A DNA stretch of 64,000 bases. Origin: Beaufortia kweichowensis. Lineage: Eukaryota > Chordata > Actinopteri > Cypriniformes > Gastromyzontidae. The stretch spans positions 1,408,501 to 1,472,500 of the forward strand of contig CM032809.1 of assembly GCA_019155185.1 (NCBI GenBank), given 5' to 3'. The notes beneath the pieces were generated by a model. That model was not told where the DNA came from, did not search any database, and worked only from the letters and a program-made list of their open reading frames with translations. Position numbers and translations under genes: made by a program. This document shows, piece by piece, positions 33,119-46,110 of the stretch (position 1 is the first letter of the stretch; the number at the start of each line of letters is the position of its first letter).

Positions 33119-36013
33119 GACAATCAACAGACAGATAAAAATTTATTATAGTTAATTTATAATCATTATAATACTACCACTACTACTACTAATAATAATA
33201 ATAGGATGATGATGATCACTATTATTGCTGAAATTATTATTATTGTTGTTGTTGTTACTTTATACCTGATGTGCCCATTTGTAATCCATTCGCTAAAGCA
33301 AACAAACGCATACAAATTCATCAGTTACGAAGAACAGGTTTTTTCCTGTATTAAAACGGCAGTGCACAAACATACACGCATGGCTATTTCAGTCCTGATC
33401 AAATAATAACACACACTCTTTGAATCATCCATTAGTTTCACATTTGCCGAACTACATTTATTTTCTTTGTCTTTTAGTTGGTAGGCCTATACCCGAGTGT
33501 TGAAATGTCACATAAACCCAGTCTTTGGATTAAGTGTTTCTTAGGCCTTAAGATCGAGTTTGCTGTGAAAGGAACTCAAGAACAATAACCTGATATTTTA
33601 TTGCTATCAGCGGATTTATTTTGCACTGGAGACAAAATGTGCACGCGCACTGTAATCCTACCCGCCTCTCACATCTTCATGCTGTCATAGAATCTCAATT
33701 GCGGAAAGGCACGATCTTGTTTCACAATTACGAACACCATTTCAAATTACACCATTCGTCTCAACTGGAGAGAAAGGGGGCTTTTAGTCATTATTATGTT
33801 CTTTAGTAAAATTTCCATCATTGCTGAAAGCTCGAATGAAAAATGTGCGTCATTTCTGAGGCCACAATAAATCCCTGCGTACAGCTGGCTATAAATTTGC
33901 AAGGCCATTTTTGTAAAAAATTAATCTAATAAATTTTGCTCAACGATGTAAGTGAAAACTCAACATAGTCTGTGCTATGCCTAATGGATTTCTTAATCGC
34001 AAGAGCATAGTTCATTTGCCATAAACTTCGTGATTCAGTAAGGAAAGTGGACTTTTAATACCCTCATATATTTACATCCTCATATTTATTATAATGAGAA
34101 GAGTTGACATTTGATGCGTGTTCTGGAAGCAGGCGGTTATGGTGGTGTGTTTTAGTGAATTAAGTCACTTCGAAACACCTGCAGAGGATTTGGTATGTTT
34201 CAACAAGCCTTGAATCAGACCTTGAATCGACCTTTACAGTTGCAGCTATTTAAAAAATACTATTTAAAAACCCCTAAATCTAAACCCCACTAAACAGGAG
34301 TTTCACACTTTTTCAGTTTAGTCCATAAAAAACTGTCAATATATTACTTGAGATGCACAAGCCTTTCAAATGGATAGTTTCATTTGGCCTTGCACTGTGA
34401 ACATGCTATTCAATAGATGATCCACGACCATGACATTGATCTCGAGTGCCTCCCAATGGACACCATTTGAATCTACTGGTCAGACAGCCATCACTGATTG
34501 GCAGTGTAAAAAAATAATGTAGTGTAAATTTAGGAAATAAGCAGTTGATACAAGATAACTGAATTAAAATACTGACAAGAAAGAAAGCACAAAAGGCACT
34601 TCGAGCACACCTTAAGATCTCTTCGCCTTCGTCCCCTTGAAATCGTAGTTAATAACCTTGGTTCTCAGACAGTTTATGACACCGCACTGCAATCGTCCAA
34701 ATGCTCCAGACACACTGAGACTTTATGGTTGCGTTGCTTGAGCAACAAGGAGGATGTCTCCCCGTAATTAGGCGGATATTCCTTAGCGCCTCAAAGGATG
34801 CGCCAACCAGGCCCGGCCGCTTCGTTGCAAGCAATCGTAAAGCTCAGTCTTTCTCCCCCTCTGTTCTACTTTCTATCTCCCTCTCGCTTAGTTTATTGCT
34901 TTAGACTGTCATATATGAACGCTACGAGTACGGTCATAAACACTTGGATGATAACTACAAATAAGGTGACCACTGTGACAGTAAAAAAGTCAGGTAACAA
35001 TTGCTTTCCCTATGACACAAAAGAGTTGCTCTTTCGGAAGATTTTAAAATAAAAACGATAAACATATTTTTTACTAACCCACACGTAACATGCATGCATT
35101 GCAGATCAAAAAATTAACTACAAATACACTTTCAAACGCCCCTTTTTTAATTTATATGAAATATATGTTATACATATGATCTTCTGGTTTACAAGCAGCC
35201 AAGCATTGTTTTAATCCCAGCAAAATGTTTGTCACGTTTCTGTGCGCAGTAGAAGATGGACAAATACGTTCAGTGCGAAAAATATGTCCTTTTTGTGAAA
35301 ATATTGTTTAGTAATTAGTAAGCTGTAAGAAAAAGACTTTAGTCATGTTAATGACTATAGGATAGGCTTCAGAGAATTTGCATTTTTTTTACGTTCAGTC
35401 AAGCTTTGTTGAACTGTTTGTCTTTTTTAGTGTTCACAGATTTGCAACAAGTGTAAACTTGAGGTAATCAGAATCTAATCAGTATACAGACGATCGAGAT
35501 TTTCTAGACGAAAGTGTGACTGTTCACTAACAATGATGGAGGTATTTCCATTGGTGGAAAAAAAACAATAAATAAAACGAAAACTGCGAGCGGACAAGCC
35601 AACGTTCTTGTATTTTTCTCGCACCACTTTACATTCCCACATACACGATTAACACACATAATAGTGTGTTAAAAAGCACTTACTCGTTTAGACCCATACG
35701 CTTCAGACTGTTGCTTTCAATATTTTGCTTGTAGTCCACCACAACAGAAAACAGAAGAGAAATTGTTCGGTGTGTATGGCGACTTCCCAACAAAATAATT
35801 TTTTGTTCACAACAAAATTGGTTGGAACACGTCGTGTATCTACATACGAGCACAAAACAACATGTATTTAAATCATGAAAATCTTAGTCTTTCCATATGC
35901 TCTCTGTAATGCAAGTCAATGCGAATGGTTCTTTGTCACGAACTTGAAATGATCCAATTTTGATATCATTATTGCAGCTGATGTGTTTGTGTATCTGATG
36001 GTATTTCCTTGTA
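31360..36013. other. Spacer between hoxa10a remnant and hoxa11a
   Basis: AT-rich. It should once have held hoxa10a exon 1 and promoter, of which only doubtful traces remain (31858 donor-like site; CATGTG and CCAAT words near 32220-32300). It contains the ACT/AAT microsatellites at 33033-33200. The stretch at about 34430-34860 is somewhat GC-richer. No intact gene was recognised. The hoxa11a 3'UTR occupies the right end. Confidence 0.45.
33033..33117. repeat. Compound (ACT)n(AAT)n microsatellite
   Basis: About 14 ACT units pass directly into about 15 AAT units. A shorter tract of the same compound pattern follows at about 33175-33203, then ATG/ATT-type simple repeats to 33255. Confidence 0.9.
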
Positions 36014-37504
36014 CTACAGCAGGGGGTTTGTACTATAGTAATGCAATCGGTCCCGATTAAGTTTCTTTTCTTTCATGCGCCGGTTTTGGAACCAAATTTT
36101 CACTTGGCGATCGGTGAGGTTAAGCATCCGTGAGAGTTGAAGTCGTTTCTCTTTGTTGATATACACGCTGAAGAAAAACTCCCTTTCAAGCTCTCGGATT
36201 TGAAATTTAGTATATGGACATCTCTTCTTGCGAACCCTGGGTCCACCTAGGAGACAAATTCCAGAGATAAAATGTAAATCTGAATATAAACATTCAGTAT
36301 ATTAACTTAAAATTATTTAAGTTACAATTAATTACTTAAATTAAAATTATACAAAATTAACGTATTAATGGCACAAGCCAGAGATGCAAGAATTATTTTT
36401 TTTTAATAACAGTTATTATTTATAAAAGGTTGTAAACGTTTCCAATAACTAAAATTATATATTATATAATTTAATAATATTCTGAATTAGTACTTTTTAA
36501 CTGGAAATTTTATTTGTGACAAGAATATATATTAGTCACATGCGCAAAAAATAGACTATCGCGTTTGCATTTGTACACACATTTTAAAATCCGCAAACAA
36601 TCTTCGTGAATTAACAGTCACTCAAGAAGATTGTTATTAAGGCTGTTGCAAGCAATACTGTGAAATCACCGCGGTCACTTAAAAACATTTTAAAGTTCAA
36701 GTTAAAAATAAGAGCCTTTCATGGCCAATTTCAATTCCAAGCACGTGATTCTAACAGTTTATACGTATCCTAGGTTTTGTTGGGGAAATCTCAAGCCCTC
36801 TATAAACCTTATACGCTTATAAAACAGCATATAAAAAATTTAACAGGAGCGCGCAAGATTGCAAACTTTCTCGCACGCTCATACATACTGCTCGCACCGC
36901 TGCTTTTTTCCTCATTGTTGCCGGAAGAAGATTCGGGGCTACTGGTCTCCTGTCGTTCCTTTCTTTCAGACTCTTGCTCCGGTGCTGGGGCTGGCATGGG
37001 CTCTTTACTGGAGTGCTGTTTGTCCCTTACTGCATAGTCGCTGTTCGCCGCACTGTCAGAGCCTCCGTACGCAGGGTCGAAAAACTGGTCAAATGCTTGA
37101 GGCAGCACCCCGTTTCTTCCAACACCGCCGTAGAATTTGGACGCGGAGCTCGAATGCGATGTGTGGTAATATGCAGATGAATTATTCTTGGGGAATATTT
37201 CACCAACGGTCGTCGGTGATCCTAAACACTCCCTGTGTACTATGTCGTCCGGCGGATAACACCCCGGTGGACCCCGATGAGGCCATTTACCAGATGCGTC
37301 AATAGCATAGTCCCGGAATGTAACCTCTCTGACATGCTGTACCTGAGGCAGGTTAGAAGTGTAAGAGTAGGGTACCGAACGAGAAGACGAACTTTGGGAC
37401 AGAAAAGAGGGCAGCGTGGAGAAATCAGCCCCCGGAACGTAATACGTGCAGCTGGGCAGATACATGTTTGAGCCAACGGAAACCCTTTCGTCAAAATCCA
37501 TCAT
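36014..37504 (-). CDS. hoxa11a: Homeobox protein Hox-A11a
   Basis: This is a group-11 posterior Hox transcription factor, involved in posterior trunk and fin patterning. Exon 1 runs 37504-36889 and exon 2 runs 36246-36014, with a 642-bp intron. The donor GTATGT after AGCA was chosen because it alone keeps frame with the acceptor CTCCTAG (phase 1), giving SSGASSGPRVRKKRCPYTKF. The product is 282 residues from MMDFDERVSVGSNMYLPSCT; the second ATG (37501) is also possible. The Hox11 N-terminal blocks SNLPQVQHVREVTFRDYAI and VGRNGVLPQAFDQFF are present. The homeodomain is at about 210-269 (FQIRELEREFFFSVYINKEK, LTDRQVKIWFQNRRMKEKKL), and the tail is NRDRLHYYSTNPLL, characteristic of the group. 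There is no YPWM, as usual for Hox11. Compared with the family the only homeodomain oddity is F for Y in YTKYQ. Confidence 0.96.
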
Positions 37505-37700
37505 TGTACCTGCGCAGATTCTAGCTTGGGCTAGCAAGACTTAAATGCAACGCCCACAACATAGTTCTCAGGAGCGCGTGCCTCTTAACCGAGTTGTAGT
37601 GCTATCCGCTAGGCTGAATTTTTGAGAGGTGAGATGACGTGGAAATCCATTACGCTTCCATTCAGACCGAGGCCAAGGTCACGTGATCTACAAAAGAAAT
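37505..37700 (-). promoter_or_regulatory. hoxa11a promoter region
   Basis: The minus strand has GATCACGTGACCTTGGCC (CACGTG at 37680-37685, overlapping an AAGGTCA nuclear-receptor half site on the plus strand) and, closer to the gene, TTTCCACGTCATC, an ATF/CREB-like core. No TATA box was seen. A teleost repeat begins about 135 bases further upstream. Confidence 0.45.
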
Positions 37701-37836
37701 TGACAGATTGCTTTCTTCTTGCTCAATGTATATCGAGAAGATTCCAGTTCCGAATCCGTTTACTGGGAAGGTAACGTATGCAACAAGGCTTAACATTACA
37801 AAAAATACCCAAAAATAAATTACAAAAAAAAACCTG

Positions 37837-37890
37837 TTTGTAAGTCGCTTTGGATAAAAGGGTCAGCTAAATGCCTAAATGTAAATGTAA
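37837..37890 (-). repeat. Teleost interspersed repeat fragment
   Basis: GTAAGTCGCTTTGGATAAAA and TAAATGCCTAAATGTAAATG are the reverse complement of the core of the repeat at 4841-4985. It lies about 330 bases upstream of the hoxa11a start codon. Confidence 0.8.
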
Positions 37891-39700
37891 AAAATCTGAT
37901 AAAATAATTTGAATCGAATTTGTATTTATTAAGTAGAAGCGACGTTTAAATGGCATACTTTAAAAGAAAACCCCTATTCATATGCAAAGCACAACATATA
38001 CCTCAAATGCGTATAATTTTTCCAGTCAGTATAGTTTACGGTACACGAGGTCCACTTTGCGTTACCCGGTTTTAAATTATATAAAAATAATACATAAACA
38101 TCAATGTAAAAATTAAAGATTTAGAGATACATCTGTGTCTTTATGCTGTAACTATTTCCAATAATTCTTTCTATCTACGTCGTTTTTCTTTTTTTGTTAG
38201 TGTGTTATGTTTTGTGTTTCATTTGATTCAAACCTGTTAACAATAGTCAGGAAATAAATAAATGTAACCGTGGGTCTGAAACCCGGATTAGGCCATGCGT
38301 GCCCCCGAGGAACATGTCACAAGGTAAGTGACATATGCCTTTCACAATTCAGCTTTCATAATGACTGTAAAGTGTTATTAGAAAGTGTTGAGTATTGTGA
38401 TTATGCATTAGTGATGTCACAGTTACACATTCTTTTGGATTGGCCCTATATACAAAAATGACAAAAACACAGAATCGGTGGCCTTGAGTCCAGAGGCTCC
38501 GCCTCATCGTCAAATCTGGACATATTCTGCGCCGTGTCTTGGACAGATTTCAGCAGTAATTGGGGGTCCGAGAGCAACGTGTGAAAGCTAAGGTTTAAAG
38601 GCTTTTTCTATTACGGCTTTACCTCCTTATAAACCAGCACAATGCTGCTCTGATGAGGCAACAGCGCAGATGCGTTAACATATTTTCAACCAAAGCTAAA
38701 ACTTTTTATTTATTTCCAAAAAATTGAAGCAAAGCTATTTCAAGACTCAATAAAGTACTGAGCCTCAGACTAAGGTAAGACTGCTTTAGATCAAATACTA
38801 ATAACAAAATTTAAGTGGACAATATGGATGTAAAAATATCATCATCTGACCATCACTTATTAAACACATTAAGCAAAATCATATCCTATAATTGCATATT
38901 TGGAGTAATTCTTACATTTCTCTTATGGTCTTCTCTTCCCACATGCTTCTAGGTAAAGTTTGGTGTTGCGGGCGGCATCCTCCCTCCCTTCACATCCCCT
39001 CCCCCAGAGTTACCGCACACACTTGGGTTTAGGGTCGACTTCAAGTTCGGGGGACGTGCTACCGCCCACCACGCAAGTCTGAAAAAAGGACAACAACCGC
39101 CACGCAAGCCACTGTATGCCCCGGATGAAGTCACAAATGTCGTTTTCACGTCAAGTAGCTGTAAAAATTTGTTAAAGGAAACTTTAATAGGAGAGCAAGA
39201 CACCGTGACAAATATGGGAAAATGGGACAATGGATACGGCATTTGGAAAAACAGTCTATCCTCATACACACACATCACAAAGAAACACTCTCAGTAACTG
39301 TTAAATAATCTGGACTATTTCCAAAGAATACATAATGCAAAGTCATGTTTTGCAGGCAAACTACAAAGGATATGAAACTGGAGGAAATGACAGACATCCT
39401 TTCAACACTGTTTGTGTAGAGTAGTGTGCGACAGGACAATTTTGGACATGGGCTAGGTATTATTACTGCGGTCCCACATTAGACGAATTATATGAAGTGT
39501 ATTTAAACTCTAATATAGCTAATATATTTATTAACAATTGCTATAACAATTCTTTTGTTAATTGTTAAAATTATAAAACAAAAGCATAATTTACACAATG
39601 TTTAAACACACATATAATGTAAATATAAGCAAAAGGTTAAAAAAAAGTCCCATGTTATTAAATAATTTATCGTTCGTGTAAATTTATTACTAATATTTTT

Positions 39701-39770
39701 ATTATTATTAGTAGTAGTAGTAGTAGTAGTTAGTAGTCGTAGTAGTCGTAGTAGTAGTAGTAGTAGTATA
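39701..39770. repeat. (TTA)n(GTA)n microsatellite
   Basis: Imperfect trinucleotide tract, mainly TAG units with TCG interruptions. Confidence 0.85.
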
Positions 39771-40997
39771 TTATAGTTATATAGAATAAGAATAAGAACT
39801 TTTTTTTCAGGGGGTTTATTTCCCTTGTAATTACACTTAATGGTAGTCACTGTGAAATCAGGTTAGTGCTATTGTTACTGGCTGAAAATTCCATGTATTT
39901 TTCTAGCACTCTGTTTTTTCGTAAGTGTATATTTATGAATTGTCTTTGTCGTTTTTGACTCTTTGAAAACGTAGTAAATGCGTATAATTTGTATTATAAT
40001 TTATCATCACATGATTTGTTTAAAATGTCAGTGAATATTAAAATTAATTGAGCGAAATCAAAATTAAACATAATAATCATGAAATTGTGCTCATAATTTC
40101 TAAATGCACTAATCTTTAAACGGAACGCAGAAAATCAACAAAAAGCTGCAGCAATGTAGTTGGGGGCGCAAAATAAAAATAACACAATTACAGACATTTG
40201 TACTACTTTTTAGTCTAATTTTTGGCCTTGATAAAATGTGTATAATGTTTTTATATAATGTTTTTTTGTGTATATGGAAGTGTTCAAATGTGTATAACGT
40301 GTATTACAGTTACGTTTCCCTTAACTAATTCGCATAATCTTCGGAATCTATAAATAACAAAATCGACGTTGGAAATAGACATTTGAAATGACACTTGCAT
40401 TTTTACTATCAAACATACTGTTAAGATAGTAGCAAGAAGCAGATTCAAATATTTACCAAAAGAAGAATTGAACAAAACCAGACATTCGCCTGAGAATTTG
40501 TATATGGCCTTGGCTTTCATTGTCTAGACGACCACCCCGAGCTTTAACCTTTCCAGTGGAGTACAGAATGAAACCTGAGAGAAGCGCGCGCCATTTTCAG
40601 GAATTCTCCAATCTTATCACACCCAAAGACCTTTGCTTAGAAATAACCTCGATTAAGACAAACCTCTCTATCGCTCACGAATAAAAAGAATAAACATATC
40701 TAAAGTCAAATCATATTTTTGTTACAATTCTTTACTTGTTTTTAAAAAGGTTTAAAACATTAAGTTAGGCCCAGGAGAGTATGGTTGTATCAAAAGACGA
40801 CGAAAATCCAGATGTAATATCTTAAACAACGTCATAAACTGTCATGTCACATTCGAACTATTTAAACAAACCATGTATGTTCAGTAGATCGTACTGAGAT
40901 CCTAAATAGAATATAAAATATTCTCGAATTTGCAATCACAAGCAAACGAAATCTAAACTAGAGCTAAAATGATCTTGCAGATGCGGTTTTATGTTTG

Positions 40998-41012
40998 TTC
41001 TGTAGATGGCGC
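40998..41012 (+). promoter_or_regulatory. CTCF-type site candidate between hoxa11a and hoxa13a
   Basis: TTCTGTAGATGGCGC matches 13 of 15 positions of the vertebrate CTCF core (NCCASYAGRKGGCRS), including the invariant AG and GGC. It is followed by CAGACACCAGC. CTCF sites between posterior Hox genes are well known in mammals. Binding here is inferred from the motif. Confidence 0.4.
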
Positions 41013-42860
41013 CAGACACCAGCTTTACTAATGCCACCAGCACTCGTGGACTCCAGAATAGAGACATTACGTGAGCGCAACAAAACTTTAAACACACACA
41101 CACAAACACACACGTGGTGCATTTATTTGTTCACATGAAAAGCAAGCGATTGCGTAAACAAATAGGCATGTGAATACACTGCTATAAAAAAAGAACACGG
41201 AAAAGTTGTTTCCATTTACACTTTAATACAGCAAAAAATATTGTTTTTGTCAAAATTAATAAATGCTACTACGATTTTTTTTAAAACTGTTTAATGTTGT
41301 TTGTTTGTGTCTTTTTTTTAGCATTAATGGTAGACTACTGTTATATCTGAGGTGTAATTGGGACTACGCAATCAACAAAATACAAACAAAAATTCGCTTT
41401 ACCACAATAGCAAAAATGTTTTTGTCAAAATGAATAAATATTATCACGATTTTAAAAAAACTGTTGCATTTGTCTGTTAATAATTAATTAGTGTGAATAA
41501 ACAATAAGATAATTTACAATTGCTCGAAACACTTTACTGTTGTTTGATACAAAAAAACACACGCCCGTTGAATATTATTTTCTTTTCATTTAATTAATAA
41601 AATTCTAATTTAATTCGTGACACAGTAATCCAGAAGTATTTGCAACGAAGGAATTAGGTCTGTCTCTGTCATGTATGTTTCTGTGCTCGTGGTTTCTTTT
41701 TTATGCCAAAAAATATAACAATTTCATTTTACCTCATTAAACTTTATCTGAAAAAAAAACATTCCATGACTTTAAACAAACTTCACTCCAAAAATACAAA
41801 AGCAAGCTAGAACACCAAAATGCACGAATATTTAGCAGAAGTCGTTGTTTTGTTTAATGTTCCAATAGGATTTTACACTAAAATAGGCTCGCACTCCCAA
41901 GTTTACTGTTAATTTACTAAAATGTTACTCGTGATCTTTTGATCTAAAGGTGTATGTTTAAATGCTTGACAAATATATAGCTGGCAACATACTAATTTGA
42001 TACTTTTATTTCCAAAAAAAGTGTATATAAAAATTGTTAATATAAACCAAATACTAAAGAACAAGCAGCCAATAAGAGCGCAGCATGGGAAATCTTTCAA
42101 TACGGTTTAAATCTCAAGAAGCTGGTTAAATAAATGCCAAGAATACATTTTTACAATATCTAGGCAAGAGTGGACTACACTAATAACGTGCTAAAATTCT
42201 GAGTATTTAGATTTTGTAGTCACAACATAATTTCCATGGGTATATTTGTGTTATTCTTTTACTTTTAATCAGTATACTATTCTGAAATGTGGGGGAAAAT
42301 AAGCATTAAGAATAACTAAGGAAACTTACATAGAGGTGCGTGTCTCTTATATGAAATCATCCTGAAAATGAATAACTATAGCTTTTTAGGATCTTCAGCG
42401 TATCTCAAACGTAGCACTAAATTAAGTCATTTTGTGTAATTTGGACAATGTAGCGCTTCTCTCAACTAGTCACAGTTAGTCACTTAATTATTATAATTAG
42501 TCAGTGACTTAATTATTATATTCAATATGCAATAGTCCATGAAAATGTTATTTACAAAAAACAACAAACCTGTTTAGAGGGTGGTTGTTTGTGCTCTTTT
42601 AAAATAAATTTCTAAAACAGTAGCAGTACATTATGACAGTCAACTTTGATGGATTAAACACACATCTGTCTGTTCAAGGTTGTTCGTTTTAATAAAACGA
42701 CCAAGGTCATCTAAATCCACATACAAATGCCCATCAGAAGATGGCGCTATTGCTCTATCATATGGCAGAGATACGCCATTACCTAGCCTTCGCATGAGAG
42801 CAAATCTAAATTTATTATTTCTAGTTACAGTCAAAAGACATGAAGAGATTTGAAAAAGTA

Positions 42861-43076
42861 CACTGTCAGAAAAAAATGCTTAAAATTCGTACCTTTTGTC
42901 ACTGGGGCAGTACCCTTTCAAAAAAGTACACATTTGGACCTAAAAAGTGCATATTAGTAACTCACATGTACATTTAAGTATCACAAAGGTATGTATTGGT
43001 ACCAAGTATATACATATTTGTACCTAATGGTACATATTAGAAACTTTTTTAAATTTTAACCATTTTTCTGACAGTG
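42861..43076. mobile_element. MITE with CACTGTCAGAAAAA terminal inverted repeats
   Basis: The left end CACTGTCAGAAAAAAATGCT and the right end, whose complement reads CACTGTCAGAAAAATGGTTA, form inverted repeats of about 25 bases. The 216-bp interior is rich in GTACC/GGTAC words and encodes nothing. It is a non-autonomous DNA transposon of a type common in cyprinids. A clear target duplication was not seen. It sits about 0.8 kb past the hoxa13a stop codon, perhaps in or just beyond the 3'UTR. Confidence 0.75.
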
Positions 43077-43892
43077 TGGGCTACACAAACGTGCGTGCGT
43101 GAACAAAATAGCCTACTTAAAGATTTAGAAACCATTCAACATGTTCGTTTCTTCATCTGCTGCTACATTTACAAAGATGATGGCCGGCGTGTTAAAAAAT
43201 AATTCACATTTAATAACTTGTATTTTTAGAATTTTTAACGGTTAAGTTTGCGATGTTGTCTATACAAAATATATATTACATCTTTGGAAATATTTTTCTC
43301 ATTAATTGTTTATTGGGAAGGATTTTTCAAAAACACTAATACAGCGACAGAACGCAAGCTACTCCAACACACAATAATTGTATAGTATATTCTATTCTGG
43401 CATAGATATATATAACAACATATTATACATAGATTTAATATATTTCTGGGTCCATACCTCATATTCTCCAGCATGAGGCGAAGAAAAGTTGAGATTTTAA
43501 TTAAATTTCAACTACAGATGACACTGGATTTAAGAGAGAATTGACTCGAACCACGCTATAAACAGGTACAGGAACGTTATTTTCAAAAGAATTCTTTCAA
43601 TAGATATTTAGAGAAAACTAAATAATCACAACACAACAGATATAGTTTGGCCTTCTTTGTCCTGAGTTGGGAATATGGCCATATACAGTTTGTGCCGTCA
43701 CCCGGTGCAGTGCCCAAATGACGCACCGCGTCACCATTCAACCCTGTCCGATCCAAAATGATCACTTCAGAGCAGTAGTCCAAATGAAACAGATATTCGT
43801 TAAAACGTCTATGATTTCATAACTCTGAAACACATACTTGAGTGTTTGGGCGATTATTGTCTACAGTTCCCCTCAATTTAGCCAGAGCAAAG

Positions 43893-44984
43893 CTAACTGC
43901 TGGTTTTTATTTTGTTGACGACTTTTTTCTCCTTTACCCGTCGGTTCTGGAACCAGATAGTAACCTGTCGTTCGGACAGGTTGGTCTGAGTGGATATTCG
44001 TCTGCGTTTGTCTTTGGTGATGAACTTGTTGGCGGCATATTCACGTTCAAGTTCCTTTAGCTGAACCTTTGTGTATGGAACGCGTTTCTTTCTCCCACGT
44101 CGATAAGACCCGCCGTCTGATCCTCCATGAGAAACTGCTTCTAATGCAAAAACAAAAACAATTAAGTAACCATATTAAATTGTATGGAATTATGAATAAA
44201 CGGAACATTTAGCCAATAATTTTGCAATATGGAAATGCTGCTGCACGCAACGATACATTTGAAAAAATTTAATATATTCATGTGTATTAATGTTTTTACC
44301 TGGTACAGACGATTTCCACATGTGTCCCGTCTGTGGCTGCTCTTTGGTGCAGTAGACCTGCCCATTCCAGCTACTAGCCGTGATAGCCCAAGGTTGGTAG
44401 CTCTCCATAGGTAAAAGGGACTCGTGTCGGGGCTCTGCAGGCCCGCTCATTGCTTGGACCACAGGGACATCCAGGTAACTTGGAACTGGTTGATACGGGC
44501 TCGAGGCGTAGCTTGAATAGAAGGCAAACTCTTTGGCGCGCGACGTAGTATAATCTTCGCCCGATGAAGCGGACGTGTCCATGTATTTTTCCCCGTAAGG
44601 CGAGGCAGAAGCGGGGGACTGGGCACATGTCTTAACACTTCCACTGCCCCCGTGATGGTGTGACATCCGGCAAGGGTAGTATCCACCGCCACCGAAATAC
44701 CCGTAGGAAATTGAAGCGCTGGCCGAACCTTGGACGGCTGAACAGGGGCTGCACTGCTTCCCAGGCTCACCCGCTCCTGCTGCAGCTACTTCGCTTGACG
44801 GATAAGCAGCGCCGGGCGCAAGAGAGGCAGGATGAGCCATCAAATTCCTACACGGACTGGGAGAGAAGTTACCTCCCGTGAACCCTTCCATGTTCTTGCC
44901 GGAATCGTCCAAGCCGCCACCGTTATCGTAGAGAAACATGATCGGGTCAATCCAGCGTGGGCGAAGTATAAGTGACGTTGTCAT
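43893..44984 (-). CDS. hoxa13a: Homeobox protein Hox-A13a
   Basis: This is a group-13 Hox transcription factor acting at the posterior end: distal fin, hindgut and urogenital region. Exon 1 runs 44984-44300 (donor CCAG|GTAAAA) and exon 2 runs 44140-43893 (acceptor GCATTAG), with a very short 159-bp phase-1 intron. The product is 310 residues. The start MTTSLILRPRWIDPIMFLYD is the conserved Hox13 N-terminus. Also present are CRNLMAHPASLAPGAAYPSS, KQCSPCSA, SYGYFGGGGYYPCRM, SRAKEFAFY, MESYQPWAI and WNGQVYC. The homeodomain is at 244-303 (GRKKRVPYTKVQ, LSERQVTIWFQNRRVKEKKV), and the protein ends NKIKTSS. The long alanine tracts of mammalian HOXA13 are missing, as in other fish, which explains the shorter length. 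Confidence 0.97.
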
Positions 44985-45145
44985 AGCACGACGGACATTG
45001 AGACTTGTGGCTCTTTTTTGAAAAGCCCTGAGACTGAAAAAGAGAAGACAGTCGATTCCGCGAGAGTCAAGCGACTCTGACGCACCCCGTGCGTATCTAG
45101 ATTCACGACTCCATTGGTTTAAAACTGGTCATGTGATATGTAAAG
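44985..45145 (-). promoter_or_regulatory. hoxa13a promoter region
   Basis: Upstream the minus strand carries ATCACATGACCAG, a weakened form of the GTCACGTG core seen at other Hox promoters here, followed by AAACCAATGGAGTCG (CCAAT box at about 45112). No TATA box was seen. Confidence 0.4.
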
Positions 45146-45779
45146 TTGAACCATAATCAGCTCAAGTGCTAGCAATTAAATGGAGCACAAATGCTGTGAG
45201 AATCTGTCAAAGAACTTCATCCGTTTTAAGATGCTTTAAAAATGAAGGGATGCGTGAGTAGAAAAGAAACACGGTAAATTTATTAAAAGTGTCTATGAAA
45301 TGATGCGTTATTGCTGTTTTTGCTACTAATAATACACAACAACAAAATAATAATAGTAAATTAAACACACATAATTGTGTGTTGCGTTAAAGCACATTAA
45401 ATTATTACAGTTCATCTTCAAAATCCTAAATGTTTTAACAGCCATGTGAAAGATTCTGCAGCACTGTTGCCTCTCAATAAACATGCAGTAAAAGGCTTCA
45501 GGTTAAAGACAGCTTCAACAGAGAACATCTTAAATATAATTTCAAAAAGTTAGCTTTTTGTACAACAGCTTATTAATGGCCATCATTATCGAAAGGAAAC
45601 TAATTGCTACTCCATTAATTTTGGACGAATTCTCACCTCGTCAAATAATTAGTTTTAGTTATTGAACAACAAATTATAAGCATTGCACGTATGCGTTGAT
45701 AAAGCCAAGGCATTTTGGTACAACGAAATTTCTACGATTTCACATCTAGAAAACGGCTTACAAGTAATGATGGTAAAAG

Positions 45780-46110
45780 CAAAGGCCCAGTTTTTGAACA
45801 TGGCCTGATCTCCTGCTGCGGCAGCTTCCGTCTTGTTTACAAGATGCGGAGACAGAGAACAACCCCTGTATTCGACTTTGCATTTTACGTGCATGGGCTG
45901 ACGTGTATGCAGGCCAAGGTCAAGTTGAAAGTTGCCGTCTGGCCGCGACGCTGTGCCTGTTGTCCTATTCAGACATTGATGGCCAGTCTAAAGGCTTACA
46001 AAGGAGAAGAGTCGAATGGTGAGAAATCTTTGATGAATGAGATGCGTCAGGGCCTTTTACTTTTTAAGCATTTTACTGGCCGGCTACTTTGTATCCCAAA
46101 TGACAAATGT
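45780..46110 (+). other. GC-richer stretch with long open frame, probably a conserved noncoding element
   Basis: A plus-strand frame stays open for about 130 codons over 45715-46113. It lacks an ATG at its start, has no recognisable domain and is rich in basic and cysteine residues. The stretch has a higher G+C content than the spacer and includes GCCAAGGTCAAGTTGAAAG, an AGGTCA-AGTTGA direct repeat. A regulatory element 5' of hoxa13a is more likely than a gene. Confidence 0.3.

Larger units (their letters stand above)
37900..43892. other. hoxa11a-hoxa13a spacer
   Basis: No gene was recognised. hoxa12 does not exist in vertebrate HoxA clusters, so none is expected. Moderately GC-rich patches at about 38470-38680 and 38980-39130 may be conserved elements. 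The rest is AT-rich. Listed separately: a TAG microsatellite, a CTCF-like site and a MITE. The right end holds the hoxa13a 3'UTR. Confidence 0.5.

Noticed and set aside
38949..39278. Minus-strand open frame of 109 codons
   Set aside because: No recognisable family. It lies in a GC-richer noncoding patch that by itself lengthens open frames.
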